Shown one piece after another: positions 12,378 through 24,720 of a DNA stretch of 64,000 bases. The notes under the pieces are model-generated. The model was not told the DNA's origin. It was given only the letters and a program-made list of their open reading frames with translations, and ran no database searches. How positions within the stretch are numbered: the stretch's first letter is position 1; each line of letters begins with the position of its first letter. A program made the translations under genes and the position numbers. This DNA comes from Henckelia pumila (lineage: Eukaryota; Streptophyta; Magnoliopsida; Lamiales; Gesneriaceae): assembly GCF_033568475.1 (NCBI RefSeq), contig NC_133121.1, positions 194,876,664 through 194,940,663 of the forward strand, given 5' to 3'.

Positions 12378-14660
12378 CTTGACCAATTCAAAATAGCCTC
12401 TGTCTTGCTGGGATCAACTGAAACTCCATCATAAGAGATCAAATGCCCAAGGAAAACAACTTGGTCAATCTAGAACTCGCACTTGAAAAGTTTTGCGTAC
12501 AAATACTTTTCTCGAAAAGTCTGCAAAACTATCCTTAGATGATGAACATGCTCATCAATGCTATGCGAGTAGATCAAAATGTCGTCAATGAATACGACCA
12601 CAAACTTATGCAAATAATCTCGAAAAACCATGTCCATCAGATCCATGAAGACCGCATGAGAATTCATCAGTCCGAAATGCAACACTAAGAAATCGTAGTG
12701 ACCATACCTCGTACGAAATGTTGTCTTTGTAATATCCTCATCTTGAACTCGCAATTGATGTTAACCAAAACTCAGATCAATCTTGGAATAAAAAAAATTC
12801 CCCTGAAGCTATTCAAACAAGTCATATATTTGCGGCAAAGGATACTTATTATTAACTGTCACCTAATTCAACTGTTTGTGATCAATACAGAGACGTATAT
12901 AACCATAATTTTTCTTGAAGAACAAAACTGGCTCTCCCCAAGGTGAAACGCTCGGATGAATATAATCCTTATCAAGCAGATCCTACAATTGTTATTTCAG
13001 TAGGCGCTCGGGAAATCGGGGATGTCCCCGACATCAACTCTATCCCTCTACCTCTCAAATAGGAGGAAGTCCCGAATTCTCATCAAGAAACACATCTGAA
13101 AACTCTCAGACAACTGGGATATCTTGAATACCCACACTCTCTGAGGATGTATCAATGGCATAGATAAATTAGCCTTCCTCACCAGACTCTAAAGCACATC
13201 AAGCTTTTAGATAAGATACAATCGGAATCATGTGTGGCGCTCCCTCATCATAGAAAAATTGCATGTCTTCATCCTCCGTACGAAACTGAACTATCCTCTG
13301 GTAACAATCCAAAGTGGCTAGGAAGGCAGTCAAAAGATCAATCCCAATGATAAAATCGAAATCATCCATCATAAAAACCATCAAGTTGGCGTAAAACTGA
13401 TGACCCTAAAACTATAAAGTACAACCTATCACTAGATGCTTAGCTAAAACCTCATGACCTATCGAAGTTGACACGGCTAATAGAACGTCTAAAGAAACAT
13501 AAGACAAGTTATATCTCTTGACAAAACCTGCAGAAATAAACGAATGTGATGCATCAATGTCAATCAAAACAAAAGCAGGAATACCACAAAATCTAAAAGT
13601 ACCTGCTATCATGCGCTCACTCTCAGCATTGGCTTGATCCTGATTGAGTGCAAAGAATTTCCCCTGAGCTCGTGGGCGCAAGTTATAAGTACCATGTGAT
13701 GCTGTCGGTTTGCTCTACTGAAAGGTACCCTGAGAAATAATACCATATCCTCCCCAGATAGGAATATCCTTCTTCATGTGACCCAACTCACCGCATAGAA
13801 AACAAGAACTAGATGCTCGATGACACTCAGACGAATGATTCCTCATGCAGTTCTCACAACATCCTTTCTTATTTTTCTTAACAAAACAGAAAACACCACC
13901 ACAAGCCGAGGAAGAAGATGTAGAACCCTGCTTCTTAAAGGATTGTGCAATCGAACCAAGAGAACTGCCAGGGATAGAAGAATGCAACAACTTTTCATGG
14001 TTTATGCTAATCTCTGCCTTTCTGACATGGTTAACCAGACCCTCATATGACGTTAAATCATCAAAAAATGACATGCGGTCAAATATATCCTGATCAAGGC
14101 CTTGCAATAAATGATTGTACTTGGCTTCCAAACAAGCGTTGATGTGAGGACAGAACGAAAACAGATTAATGAATCTCTTCTGGTACTCATAAATGGACAT
14201 ACTACCTTCCTTCAGACTGAGCAACTCAATAGACTTCTTCTGGCGAACAACTGGAGGAAAATGCAGATTCATAAAAGACTCGAGGAAATCAGCCCAAAGT
14301 AGCTGACCATGCTCAAGTACTAGCTGAGCAGAGGTAGATCTCCACCACTTATGGGCTCGACCCTCCAACAAAAACATTGTGACCTTCATTTTCATCTCCT
14401 CAGAACAATAAAAGGCACGGCAACAACTCTCCATCCTCTATAGCCAATATTTTGTGGCCTCAAGAGTCTCGCTCCCACCAAAGTCTTTGGTCCCATATGG
14501 AGAAACAGATGCATCTCAAATCGACGGCAATCACCCTCACGATGATGGAGATGTCCTTGATGATGTATTTGAGCCTTATCCTCTCCACAAAGACCAACAC
14601 TACCATGGCTCTCATCATCGCATACAGCCATCTGAAATAATAATGCACATTATTTCCCTA
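12378..14660 (-). pseudogene. Gypsy gag-protease-RT fossil
   Basis: Minus-strand internal region. Near its high-coordinate end is gag (FLLEGRAHKWWRS, LKEGSMSIYEYQKRF, and a CCHC-type zinc knuckle around CFLCGELGH at 13.76-13.81 kb). Next comes a retropepsin-like region (IDIDASHSFISAGF and a DFDFIIGIDLL box). Last is reverse transcriptase with [10 protein letters not shown] (about 12.57-12.60 kb). It is interrupted at 12,377 by the LTR of a related element. The copy is broken in several places and incomplete in this window. Confidence 0.88.
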
Positions 14661-14709
14661 AACGGTTTAACTATAACCAAATATACCATGCATGTTCTGC
14701 TATTATAGA

Positions 14710-16157
14710 TATAATGACCAGACCGGATCACTTACTAGTAAAAAACTTAAGCATGAAATTAAAGTAAAATATAATCATATAATATCACAGAAACAAAAAT
14801 CCAGTCATTAAATCCGATAATTCCACCAACAGAATACAACTAGAAAACCAACAACAAAAATAACTACTATAAAACCCAATAGAACTAACAACAAATAACT
14901 AAAGCAGTAAAATAGGGTAACCTCCCAGAGCGGTCACTATCTCCGCCTCAACCTTGTCTATAAACTTTGGCCTCGTCCAACTTGAGACCTACCCCATCGA
15001 ATATGGTATTCAAGAATAACAGCAAGGACACAACTAATGCTCTGAACATAAATTACAAGTATATAAACCAATATGATGCATGAAAATGACGTGACTAGGT
15101 AATGGGTATACTAATTCAATCCTGCTCAGATTGGGCAGCATGAGTGAGTAGTACCATCTGTGGTCATATCTGCTGGTTAGCTTCCACACTAGATAAGATC
15201 ATCGTAGACTCAATCTGCGCCATCACTAGCTCCCGATGTCCGTATAGAAGGAAGCCCTCTGTCTGAGCAACCTTACGATAACAGTTATATCTAAGGAGAT
15301 ACAGGCTCAACATGATATATGCTCATGCAACATAATAGAGTAAAGTAGCAAAACATGTATCATGACACATAAAATGCAACATATAAGTACGCATACTCAC
15401 TGAAAATCTCAGTCGGTACTTAGTTACCTTTCTAAGGCAGACATAACAAAATAAGTCTAGGGTCCGAGTCAATAATTACCATATCATTATTACTGATTTA
15501 AAAGTCTTAACTAAGCTATAGATACTCCCTAATACTACTAGGGATCTCAGACCATACCTGTTTTTGTCGTTAGCCCGCTGATTTCAAAGGATACAACTCT
15601 TAGGCACAACTTCTCTATGACTCCAGTAAATCCTCGGTATCGCTCGACCCTCGATACTAGGACTAGAAACACCCCCAAGAACACAAGATTAAGAGAGAAG
15701 ATTTGGAAATGGGCAAGAAATCTGAATTTTGGATGGTCTATTTATAGGCGGATTTGGACACACCGATCCCTAGATCGGAGGTCCAAACTCTCATTCTGCC
15801 ATGTCTCCGAACTCATCTGATCGGAAGTTCTGATATGATTTTCAGAAGTTATGATAACACGCATGCAGAGACGTGTCTTCCTCATAGTGAAACCTCAAAA
15901 AATGCATGGCCTAACTCACTTAGGGCCCTCTAATCTTGAGTTCGGATCTTCCGAACCTCCCTCTGCTTCCGAACTCAACATAGAGCACTTCGATGCTTCC
16001 AAAATACAATTTAGACCTTCAGGACTCTTTGGTCGTTCTAAAGCCTTATGTTTTTTTTAATTTCTCATCTGTTTAATCTCCTAGTTAATTAAAATAATGA
16101 TTCTTTAATCATGTTTTACCATTTAATCTTGTAAAACGGAACTCGGATTACTAAACA
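14710..16157 (-). repeat. 5' LTR of the Gypsy gag-protease-RT fossil
   Basis: About 1448 bp. On the minus strand it starts TGTTTAGTAATCCGAG and ends near ATTATA at 14710. It is clearly related to, but well diverged from, the LTR at 10,865-12,377 (shared patterns at both ends and CTTCCGAAC motifs inside). It precedes the gag start on the minus strand. The lower boundary is set by comparison with the other LTR. Confidence 0.7.
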
Positions 16158-16274
16158 TATGCTATTTATAGATGATTTTTTTTTATTTTTTAAAAAATTT
16201 AATTTTAAAAAACATATCTTATCTTATGGATACACATATTTCAATAATTGTATAGAATTCAGGATTTTGTCATC
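16158..16274. other. AT-rich spacer, nothing recognised
   Basis: A T-rich then A-rich stretch with no open frame, repeat end or RNA signature that I can recognise. Confidence 0.6.
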
Positions 16275-17486
16275 TGTTCGAACATTCATGATTTTGATAT
16301 TGAAAAACTGTTTCGATGATTGACAAATTACATAAGAAAAATTATGAGGAGAACTGAACTTGTCCAAAAGCTAAACTAAAGGTGCTAAACTGAAAAACTT
16401 GACAAGTCAACTCAACTGACCTAACTAGTCCACAAGCTAAATTGGATGGAACCTCGACTGGACTAGTCAAGCTAGATCGGATTCAATTGAGCAGAGCGTA
16501 ACTAAATTAGTCAACCATGAGCTAAACTGAAATATACTCGACTGGACAATGTTATTAAATCGAACGTGTTACCCAACTGGACATGGTAACTCAACTGAAC
16601 TGAATGACCAAAACTGAACCATCCAAGAGAAAACAAGTGGAGCTAAGACTGAAGTATTTCAAGTAGAATTTATTTCAAACAGTCTAGTTCGTATATGGAT
16701 AGAGTTTTTTGTATTTATCTGACACTGCAGATCCTGCAAAGCACAACAAAGTACTTTCATGTCAGTTAGTATGAGGTAGCGTACAAGACAAGATAACGAC
16801 TATATTTTGAATATTTCCATTGCACTTCGAGCTATAAATAGCATATGAATATCAATTTTGTATAAGGCTCTCAAAACTCTTAATTCACTCGAACACTTAA
16901 ATTCTCAGTATATTCAGTCGAGTTATCTATGCCTCAGTCAACTAAAGAATTCAAGAGTAATTGAAGTCAACTGGTCAAGAACACACTTCAATTTATATTT
17001 GATCAAGTGTAGGATCATATTGTGCTAACTCTATCGATTTGTAAACTCATTTTAGTGGATTAGTTAGTGTGTTAAACACTCTTGTAAAATAATCACTCGA
17101 GGAACGCATTCTTCAGTCGAGGTGTTATGAGTTTCAGTTCTAGGCAGTGGGATAAGTCCTAGCTAAACCGTGTTGTTGAAAATTTCTTGTAATACTCAAA
17201 GTCTTCTAGTGAAATCATTCCTAAGTTGAAGAGGGGGTGACATAGGAGCAGATGAATCTCCAAAAATCCAGAACAAAATATGTGTTATTTACTTTCATTC
17301 GAGCTCTTATATTCAGTTTTCCAAGCCATTTACATATGTTATAATCTGTCAGTCGACCTTTTTCCGCACATATTCATTTGTTGGTAAACTGACATCGACA
17401 GTAGAGAAATAAAGGGTTTAGTTTCCAACCACAATTGAACATAGTTTAGTCACGTGAAATCAGTTCACCCTTGATCCTTTCCAACA
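16275..17486 (+). repeat. LTR with TATA box, plus orientation
   Basis: A 1.2-kb LTR beginning near TGTTCGAACATTCATG and ending TTTCCAACA. It is followed at once by GTGATATCATAGCGAGG, a decayed tRNA-Met-type primer-binding site. A TATA box (TATAAATA, 16833-16840) lies about two-fifths along, followed by CT-rich sequence as in an LTR U3/R boundary. The terminal part (17230-17486) matches, in the opposite orientation, 32,566-32,690. The start is less certain than the end. Confidence 0.65.
16833..16840 (+). promoter_or_regulatory. TATA box of the LTR
   Basis: TATAAATA in a GC-poor but non-repetitive setting, with transcription expected to begin roughly 25-35 bases downstream inside the LTR. Inferred from sequence and position only. 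Confidence 0.5.
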
Positions 17487-17690
17487 AGTGATATCATAGC
17501 GAGGTCATTTCTTGCTTCTGAACATATTCAAAATATCCTCAACCGATTTTTCAATGTTTTCTAACGAATATTTTGAATAGTGGAGATTGAGAGCACAAGT
17601 TGATAGGATCGGCTGGGGTGTTTAGAGGGAGGTTGAATAAAAAGTTCAATTCTTGTGATACGTGTCTCAACATTTTGACCTTCTATATAT
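17487..17690. other. Leader fragment and LTR-like scrap
   Basis: 17487-17580 matches the leader next to the primer-binding site at 32,470-32,565 (GAGGTCnTTTCTTGCTTC shared) in the opposite orientation. From about 17615 a TAGGATCGGCTGGGGTGTTTA block matches 32,570-32,610 in the same orientation. The same family is therefore represented twice, head to head. Confidence 0.5.
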
Positions 17691-19645
17691 CATCAATTAT
17701 TAAAATTGTAACCTCCTGAATTATTTCAGTGCCTAACTAGATTTTAGGAACTAAAACAACCAAAGGTTCAGTTGGGTGGGATTTCTCAACTTATTGAACC
17801 TCTATTTGTGCATAATCTTGTTCAACTTCATTAAACACCTGATCCGAGGTGTGATCAGAAGACTCCGCCTGATTTGGAACAAATGATTGAATCGGTTTTG
17901 ATTTGGATAAGGAAATTTATAAGGCTTTGGGATGAATAATTGCTTATCTTCTTCCCAAAATCGGATTTCCGTTTGAATTTGCCTCAGATCATTATTCAGT
18001 AGTGTAAATACTCCTCTATCATCATAGGTTGTTGGAGCAGTTGGTCATATCTAGACTTCAATTCCGCATGAATTGTTGTTAGTCTCTTGGATCTCATTAG
18101 ATCGTAAAAATATTGCCTTCTGTCTAGAGAAACATATATGTCAACTATTTTGACAATCTTCAATACTGTTTCCTCTAATGCTATTAATGATTTCAGTTTT
18201 CCCTTATATTTTAACTGTCTAGCTAGAGTGACAGTTATGTACTTGTACCATTCATCAAATATCCCATCAGTTTTAGTCTCTACAAACTCCAACACTTTGT
18301 CCATGATGAGATCAATCTGAGTATGCATGGCATTAGTTGGCATGTAATCATCATCTGAAGTATCCAATGCCAGAATTTTTCTATTATAATTGGACATTTT
18401 CAGATCCAACCCAGAGTGAAGGCTCTCAACAAATCCTCGGATAAGGACTCCATTAGTAGTTCTAGCAGCTAGTAAAATTTTTGGTGGAAACACAACCTAA
18501 AGTTGAGCATGGGTATTGTGGATTGGTTCATCCTCATCTTGGTTATGGATTCCTATATCATTCTCAGTTGCAATCTCTTTGAACTCGGGTACAGCTGCCT
18601 TCGGTTCAGGGTCAGACTTCTGCTTAGTTCTGAGTGCAGTCTCCCTCTGCTCAGTTGAGTTCGAACTAGTTTGAGTCATGGTGACTTCAGTTTCCATTCG
18701 CTCTTTTTTTCTAAGCAGCCTACTTTACTGGTTTCACTACAAGTTTGGTAGGGGAGGAGATTGGCTTGGGCTTGGATGTTCTAGCCCTTTTCACTAATGG
18801 TCTGACCGTAAGATCTTAAATTTGGTCATATTCCACTTCATCTTCACTATCGTGAGTGATAAATTTCCTCTTATCCTTAGACACTCTGCTCACTGCAGCC
18901 TTACTCATTTTGGCCTTCTTTGCTTGCTTAGCATGGTCCAAATCTTATGATATTCTTTCTTAACCTCAAGCAGTTGAGCAGGGGAGGGTTTTTTAGCAGG
19001 TTCTTTGCTTCTAAAATCATAAATGTGTTGTGCATTCATCAATCTGTACTTAAGAATAGGAGTTAATTTTTGAAGAATGACACTGGATTGTTTCAAGATT
19101 TGGCTTAGTTGAATAGAATATCCACTAGAATTCTTGGTAGGTAGCAACATGTTTTACAGAGCTAAAAATAGAACAGAGGACGAGTTCAACTTGTTTTTTT
19201 TCATGATTCCAATCATGACTTTGAATTTTTCTTCGGTTAGACTTGCGAAAGAAAAATCTTTGGCAAGCAGACTTATTGAAACTACATCAGCCAGTAGCTG
19301 ATATTCCAGTTTGAATTCCCTTTTGGCATCATACATGCCAACGGCTTGGCCCAAAACTAAGAACTAGATCTGCATCTTAGTTAGGTCTCAAGAAAAAATA
19401 GTGTTGAAGTCAGTAATACCTTCTGAGGGGAGCTGAAAGAGATTTACGAAGAATGCTTCATCGATGACCAACTGGTCTCCAACCAATGGAATGATTTGAC
19501 CTTCGCCTTTGAGAGAGAACTTGCGATAGATATTCAGAAGATCGGTCTCAAAGATTTCCATCGTTTCAGTAGTAAGGAAAGCTTGAAGTCCAGATGACTT
19601 GATTTTTTGGAAAACTGTAGTGATCCCTACATCAGAGTTATTCAA
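17690..19645 (-). pseudogene. Relic of an unknown transposon-associated ORF
   Basis: The minus strand carries successive protein-like segments from 19,645 down to about 17,690. The first contains SSGLQAFLTTETMEIFE and QLPSEGITDF. The next contains AVGMYDAKREFKLEYQLLADV, then a lysine-rich stretch, an acidic linker, and a final segment rich in Leu/Glu/Lys. I do not recognise a catalytic domain. The LQAFL/PSEGITDF pattern recalls a multicopy protein of unknown function annotated as a plant transposon protein in several Lamiales genomes; this is memory, not a search. It lies in the same orientation as the gag relics at 31.4-32.4 kb, from which the Athila-like insertion separates it, so it may have belonged to the same element. 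It is broken. Confidence 0.5.
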
Positions 19646-19861
19646 TGTTCATTGTCATCGCATTCATGATATATGCAGGTTGTGAGGCATTTTTGAAGTG
19701 CATAATATGATAAAATCACACATTTAGGGTTTCAAAGAGTATTTGAAAGCATGGACACTTAATAAATTTTCAAAGAGTTTTAACAGTGGAGAAAGAGGTG
19801 AAAGGGCTCAACTATAGTACATATGTACGGAAACTTTTGAAATTCCCTTAACAGGACACAT
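19646..19861. other. Non-coding stretch upstream of the ORF relic
   Basis: Just upstream (minus-strand sense) of the unknown ORF relic and ending at the target duplication of the Athila-like insertion. No gene, RNA or repeat recognised. Confidence 0.5.
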
Positions 19862-19866
19862 GGCGG

Positions 19867-21312
19867 TGACTGCTTAAATCGGTATGATTAAGAATCTACT
19901 GGAAAGCGTACCAATTCAATTAATATTAAAGTGGACAAAGGTCCAGATGTCGAACCCACAGGGACTGTATAATTATTAATACCAAAATATGATTATTCCT
20001 ACTTAATCTAGACTAATGAATAAGAGTGACTTCAGATTTTTAAACTAAGAAATTAAATAGCAAATAAAATTCAACTTAGTAAAAACGCAGCAAAGATTTT
20101 GGATTAAAATTAAATTTGGGAAAAGCTCGATCAAGGACTCACGTAGGTACCAGACAATTTATGTAACAAGTAGTCGATTCAAGACTCAGATTTAATCTTA
20201 ATTCACGGGAATTCTTCTAATTTGTTTAAATGACTATTTCTAGAACAATCAAACTTATTCAAATATTGACGGATTAATCTTTCGTAATTCTAATCAAATT
20301 TGAATGCATGACAAACGGTGAAAATTTAGTTTACACCCAAACCGCACATTGAAACCGAATTTTATTTCTAGTCGGTTTTACAATATGTTGATTATCAAAG
20401 TGATCGAAATCGAAACCTCCTCCGTCGACTTGGAATCGATTAACATGCAAGCAAACAGTTGACCAGGCTATTCACAAGATAAATATAAATCTGATAATCA
20501 ATAAAATAAAATCAATTCTAAAAAATCCCAAACAAACATCCAAGTTTTCTACATAAATTTTTCTGGCCCAATCACGTGGCCTTGATCAAAAAAAAAAACT
20601 ACTCACGAACCAAAATCATGATTCAAACAATGTTTTAATCATGAACTAAAAATAAAAATAATAAAAGAAGAAGAAACGAGAAATCTTCTCTCCCAAGTTG
20701 TAGTAGCCGCCCTCTGCGTTCTCTGTGTGTTGGAACCCTTTAATCTGATGATTAGATTTGTATTTATATGCCAAAGGGTCTTCAAAAGATAGCATCCAAT
20801 CCTAGCAAGAGTTTCCAAAAAATACAAATTCTGCACGCTCCGCTCGCTCGAAGGAGCACAGGTCTCGCTCGAGCGAGCATGACTCTGTTCCGAAGGATTT
20901 CAGGGCTCGCTCGAGTGAGCAACTTTCTGTCTCCAAAGATTTTTGGCACGTCTCGCTCGCTCGAGCGAGCACAAGTCTTGCTCAAGCGAGATGATTTTTC
21001 TTCTCCGCGCGACAATTTTGAAAAATTCATATCTTGAGTTCTAGCCGTCGGATCGAGCTGAAATTTGGACAGCAGCTTCAAAACATCTTGAACTTTATTT
21101 TAAACGGTCTAGATTGGATTTCTCTAAAAAATTAAATTTGAATTTTGACCAAGGCTACTCCGTAATTCATTCTTCAAAAATCCATTTTCCTACAACATTA
21201 ACCCGGAGAGTAAAATACACAAGCATGCACTAAAACACATAAAAATAATATGAATGCACACAAAATAGACATAAACCTATCACAAACTAATTCATATAAA
21301 ATGCACTCATCA
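19867..21312 (-). repeat. 3' LTR of the Athila-like element
   Basis: 1446 bp. On the minus strand it starts TGATGAGTGCATTTTG and ends AGCAGTCA. It contains five CGCTCGAGCGAG-type motifs between about 20,840 and 20,990. On the element's sense strand it is preceded by a purine tract (GTATGGGGGTGT). Confidence 0.9.
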
Positions 21313-21326
21313 ACACCCCCATACTT
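21313..21326 (-). other. Polypurine tract of the Athila-like element
   Basis: On the minus strand, TATGGGGGTGT directly precedes the 3' LTR, the expected site of plus-strand priming. Confidence 0.75.
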
Positions 21327-22720
21327 AACTCTTGCTCGCCCTCGAGCAAGACATACAAAAACAATATGCAAACAAAAACATAAGTAAGAATGAATCATGA
21401 ACAACATAGCCTCTGATAAATCCAAATTCAAAAATTAAAAACCACAAACTTCTGATTGTTCACAATACACTGTCAGTTTAATGTAAACGTGTATGTGTGT
21501 CATGTTATTCCAGTTTTGTGCAACTTCAAAAGAATCCATCCTAAGAATGTTTAGCGACCTATGACAATTCAATGCAAGTATCACAATCCAGCACTCCATC
21601 ATCTCAACAATCCCAAAAAAAAAACATGCACTTTCTTGAGATTAATTACGTACCTCCGGATTTTGCACCCGGTATTTTTTTATAAGCCCCAATAATTACC
21701 CGCAAACTTAGCTATAACTAAGATATGATTCTGATTTCAATCCCCTCGTCCATAGCCCGGATGGAGCATCAATCTCATTTAACCCGCAAACTTAGCTATA
21801 GAATAATGATTAGGATTTAAATCATTGTCCAAGCCCGGATGGAATTGTTATTTTAAAATTTCAAAATTATTAACCCCATGGAATTCGCATACTTAGTCAT
21901 GAACAAGAGATTAGGATTTCAATCTCTACTCGTAACCCGGATGAAGTTAACTTAATTTTCAAAAAAAGATTTTTTTTCAAACATTTTATAGGTACGCCCA
22001 GGATCACACATGCAATTTTTAACAATCATCAAGAATCCAAAGACAATATCATGATCAACAAGCATCTATTGTCGTGCAATGGTCGAACAAACACGAACTT
22101 CATCAATTACTTCGCTACACTACACCAGTCTAACATGCGTGCTTAAGATGATTAACGATTCAACCAACAGTTTCTCATGTTCAATCAAAAGAAACATTAT
22201 CCAAAAACAGTTTTTTTTCATCTCTATCCTCATCGGCTAACAGTCATCATTCTACTTGTATCCACAACACAAACAACAACATATTGATAGGCATGATTAC
22301 GAACTATATGCAAAGAACTAAACCATATGAATGCAAAACACAATGATGAATGAAACAAAACTAAATAACACCCCCCATACTTATCCAAAGCATTGCCCTC
22401 AATGCTTCATAAACAATGAACAAAATGCATAACAAACACACAAATGCAAGACGAACAAAAACAAAATGAAAAAGTAACACTCCCCTGGTTGCATATTCGT
22501 CTGCTTCCTTCTTAGTACTGGGACGGTAGCAGCAGGCTGGGTATATCAGTCAGGCACGACAAACTGGCATGGGAAAAAAGTAAAAATAAAATAAAAAGAA
22601 ACACAAACCAAAAACCAAAAATAAAATAAAAAGCAAGGTAAAGAACACTGGGTTGCCTCCCAGTCAGCACTAAATTTATAGTCTATAGCCCGACTATAGT
22701 CCTCTCTTGAGTGGCGACAT
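21327..22720. other. Non-coding internal region of the Athila-like element
   Basis: AT-rich sequence between protease and polypurine tract with no protein-like frame. It includes imperfect repeats at 21.7-21.95 kb and the block GGTTGCCTCCCAGTCAGCAC, a phrase I associate with this part of Athila-group elements. This is where RT and integrase would be expected in a complete relative. Confidence 0.65.
21699..21945. repeat. Three imperfect ~80-100 bp repeats
   Basis: CCCGCAAACTTAGCTATA occurs at 21,699 and 21,783 with a diverged third version (CGCATACTTAGTCAT) near 21,886. Each is followed by a GATTnnGATTTnAATC segment and then CCCGGATG(G)A (21,757, 21,833, 21,935). They lie in the non-coding internal part of the Athila-like element. 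Confidence 0.75.
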
Positions 22721-23428
22721 TCAAGGTGGCTTATCCACCGTCATGGAAAAACTCAGATCATTCCTGCAACTGCATTCTTCACTTCTATAGAGATTTTTCA
22801 AGGGACCAATTCCTGCGGAAAGCTGAACCAGCTGACAGTCCCCAACATAATTAATCACATCAATAAAATTAACAGCAGAGCAAGATTTTAAATTCGAACT
22901 ATCACTAGCCGACTTAAACATATGGAATACTACTTGCTCATCATTCAACCTCAAAACTAACTCTCCCTTTTTAACATCCACTAAGGCTCGACTTATGGCT
23001 AAAAATGGACGCCCAAAAATCAGAGGCACCTCACAATTTTCATCTATGTCAAGAATAACAAAATCTACAGGATAAATAAATTTGTCTATCTTGACTAAAA
23101 TATTTTCCACGACTTTTTTTGGGTATTTAATAGATCCATCAGCAAATTTAAGAGAAGTATTTGTTGGTTCAATGTTGCATATACCCAATTTCATAGCAAG
23201 TTTATGAGGAATTAAATTTATACTTAATCCTAAATCAGACAAAACATTATCAACTGATAAACTTCCAATTTGGTAAGGTATAGAAAAACTCCCTGGATCT
23301 TGAGATTTTTGCGGGAGCTTATTCTGAAGTACAGTCGAACACTCCTCATGCATTGTGACCTGCGTCACATCATTCAACTTCTTTTTATTCCTCAGTAAAT
23401 CTTTCAAAAAATTAGCATAGTTTGGCAT
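22721..23428 (-). pseudogene. Athila-type protease region
   Basis: A 235-residue minus-strand frame with the Athila/Tat-group retropepsin layout: IGSLSVDNVLSDLGLSINLIP in the position of the catalytic loop, FADGSIKYPKKVVENILVKI, then the flap and second-half motif DFVILDIDENCEVPLIFGRPFL. The C-terminal 60 residues have no recognised domain. It continues the gag frame region upstream. No RT follows. Confidence 0.8.
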
Positions 23429-23497
23429 CTGAGCTAAATCGTCTGCAAAAGGTATGTTAACATGTAGTTTCTTGAAAGTTTCAAGAAACTTTTTAAA

Positions 23498-24720
23498 CTA
23501 AAAATCAAATAGTAACTGCTTAGCTCTTTGAGAAAAAGGTAAAGTAGAAATACTAACATTATCATTAAACTCAAATTTAAAAGTATTACCTATCCTACCT
23601 GCCATGGAGGAATTTTCAGTACGCGCATCCTTCTTTAATTCTGAACTTTTCGGCCCCTCCATAGTGTTTTCTTCGTCCCTCTGCTGCTCAAGTTTTTCAA
23701 ATTGTGATCTATTAACTACCATGATAACATTCACGCCTCTAGGATTTGTTTCGGTGTTACTCGACAATGCTTTAGTCGGACGAGTAGATAGTTGGGTTGC
23801 TATCTGAGCCATATGAGTCTCCAACTTCTGCAGCATAGCTTCTTGATTATGTAGTCAAGCCTCAGTACCAGCCACATATTTCATCATAATCTCTTCAAAA
23901 CTCGGCTTCTTCTCCTCTTACTTGGGCTACCAGTTCTGATTGTAGTTGTTATTGCAGGAGTTGAACGGCTGCCGTCCTTGGTTTCCTGCAAAATTAGCCG
24001 CTTCAACTTCAAATAACTGTTGTTTCTCTGGCAGATTCCCTTGTACTTGAGTCGTTGGTGCTACTTTCATAAGTGCCACTTGGTGTGTCAGAGCGTCAAT
24101 CTTTGCATTCAGGGCCATTAAAGCATCAAACTCTAGAATTTCATCCTTATTCTCCTTCTTCACATCCGGCCACCCAATGTTACTCTCTGCCATATTACCT
24201 ATAATCTCCCAAGCTTCTGCCGGCGTCTTCCTGAATAAGAAGCCATTAGCAATAGCGTCCAACATAGAACGCACTGATGGATCAGCTTCATTATAGAATG
24301 TCTGCGTCTGCTGGCTGAGTGATATTATGTTGAGGACACATCCTCAACATATTCTTAAATCTGGTCCATGCTTCATGTAAGGACTCTCCCTCCTTTTGCC
24401 TGTAAGAAATAATGTCAGAAAATAACTTCGCCATCTTTGTAGGAGGAAAATACTTGTTCAAAAAAGTTTGAACAAGCTCAGTCCAAGTAGTGATAGAACC
24501 GGTAGGAAGATCATCTAGCCACTCAAGTGCATCTCCCTGTAGAGAAAATGGGAATAACCGCAGTTGCACTGCATCATATGTTACCCCATTAACCTTGAAC
24601 GTGTCGCAGATCGACAGAAAATGCTCCAGATGAGCGTAGGGGTCCTCCACAGACGTACCCCCAAATCTCGCTTGCAGTTGGATCAGCTGAATAGTAGAGG
24701 GTTTCATCTCAAAATTGTTC
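23498..24720 (-). pseudogene. Athila-type gag fossil
   Basis: The minus strand encodes a retrotransposon gag capsid domain (ARFGGTSVEDPYAHLEHFLSIC, SLQGDALEWLDDLP, FLNKYFPPTKM, GESLHEAWTRFKNMLRMCP), then a linker (TPAEAWEIIGNMAESN and a heptad-like segment) and a polar C-terminal region before the protease. This is the common gag of Athila and Tat-group Gypsy elements. Broken in a few places. Confidence 0.88.

Noticed and set aside
10865-16157. The LTRs at 10.9-12.4 and 14.7-16.2 kb as the two ends of one Gypsy element.
   Set aside because: They are strongly diverged, the flanks show no target duplication, and a primer-binding site lies below the lower LTR, marking it as the 5' LTR of a separate element.
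20768-21081. Arg/Ser/Leu-rich frames around the CGCTCGAGCG motifs (and again at 29.8-30.1 kb).
   Set aside because: They arise from the repeated palindromes inside LTRs and appear in several frames and both strands.
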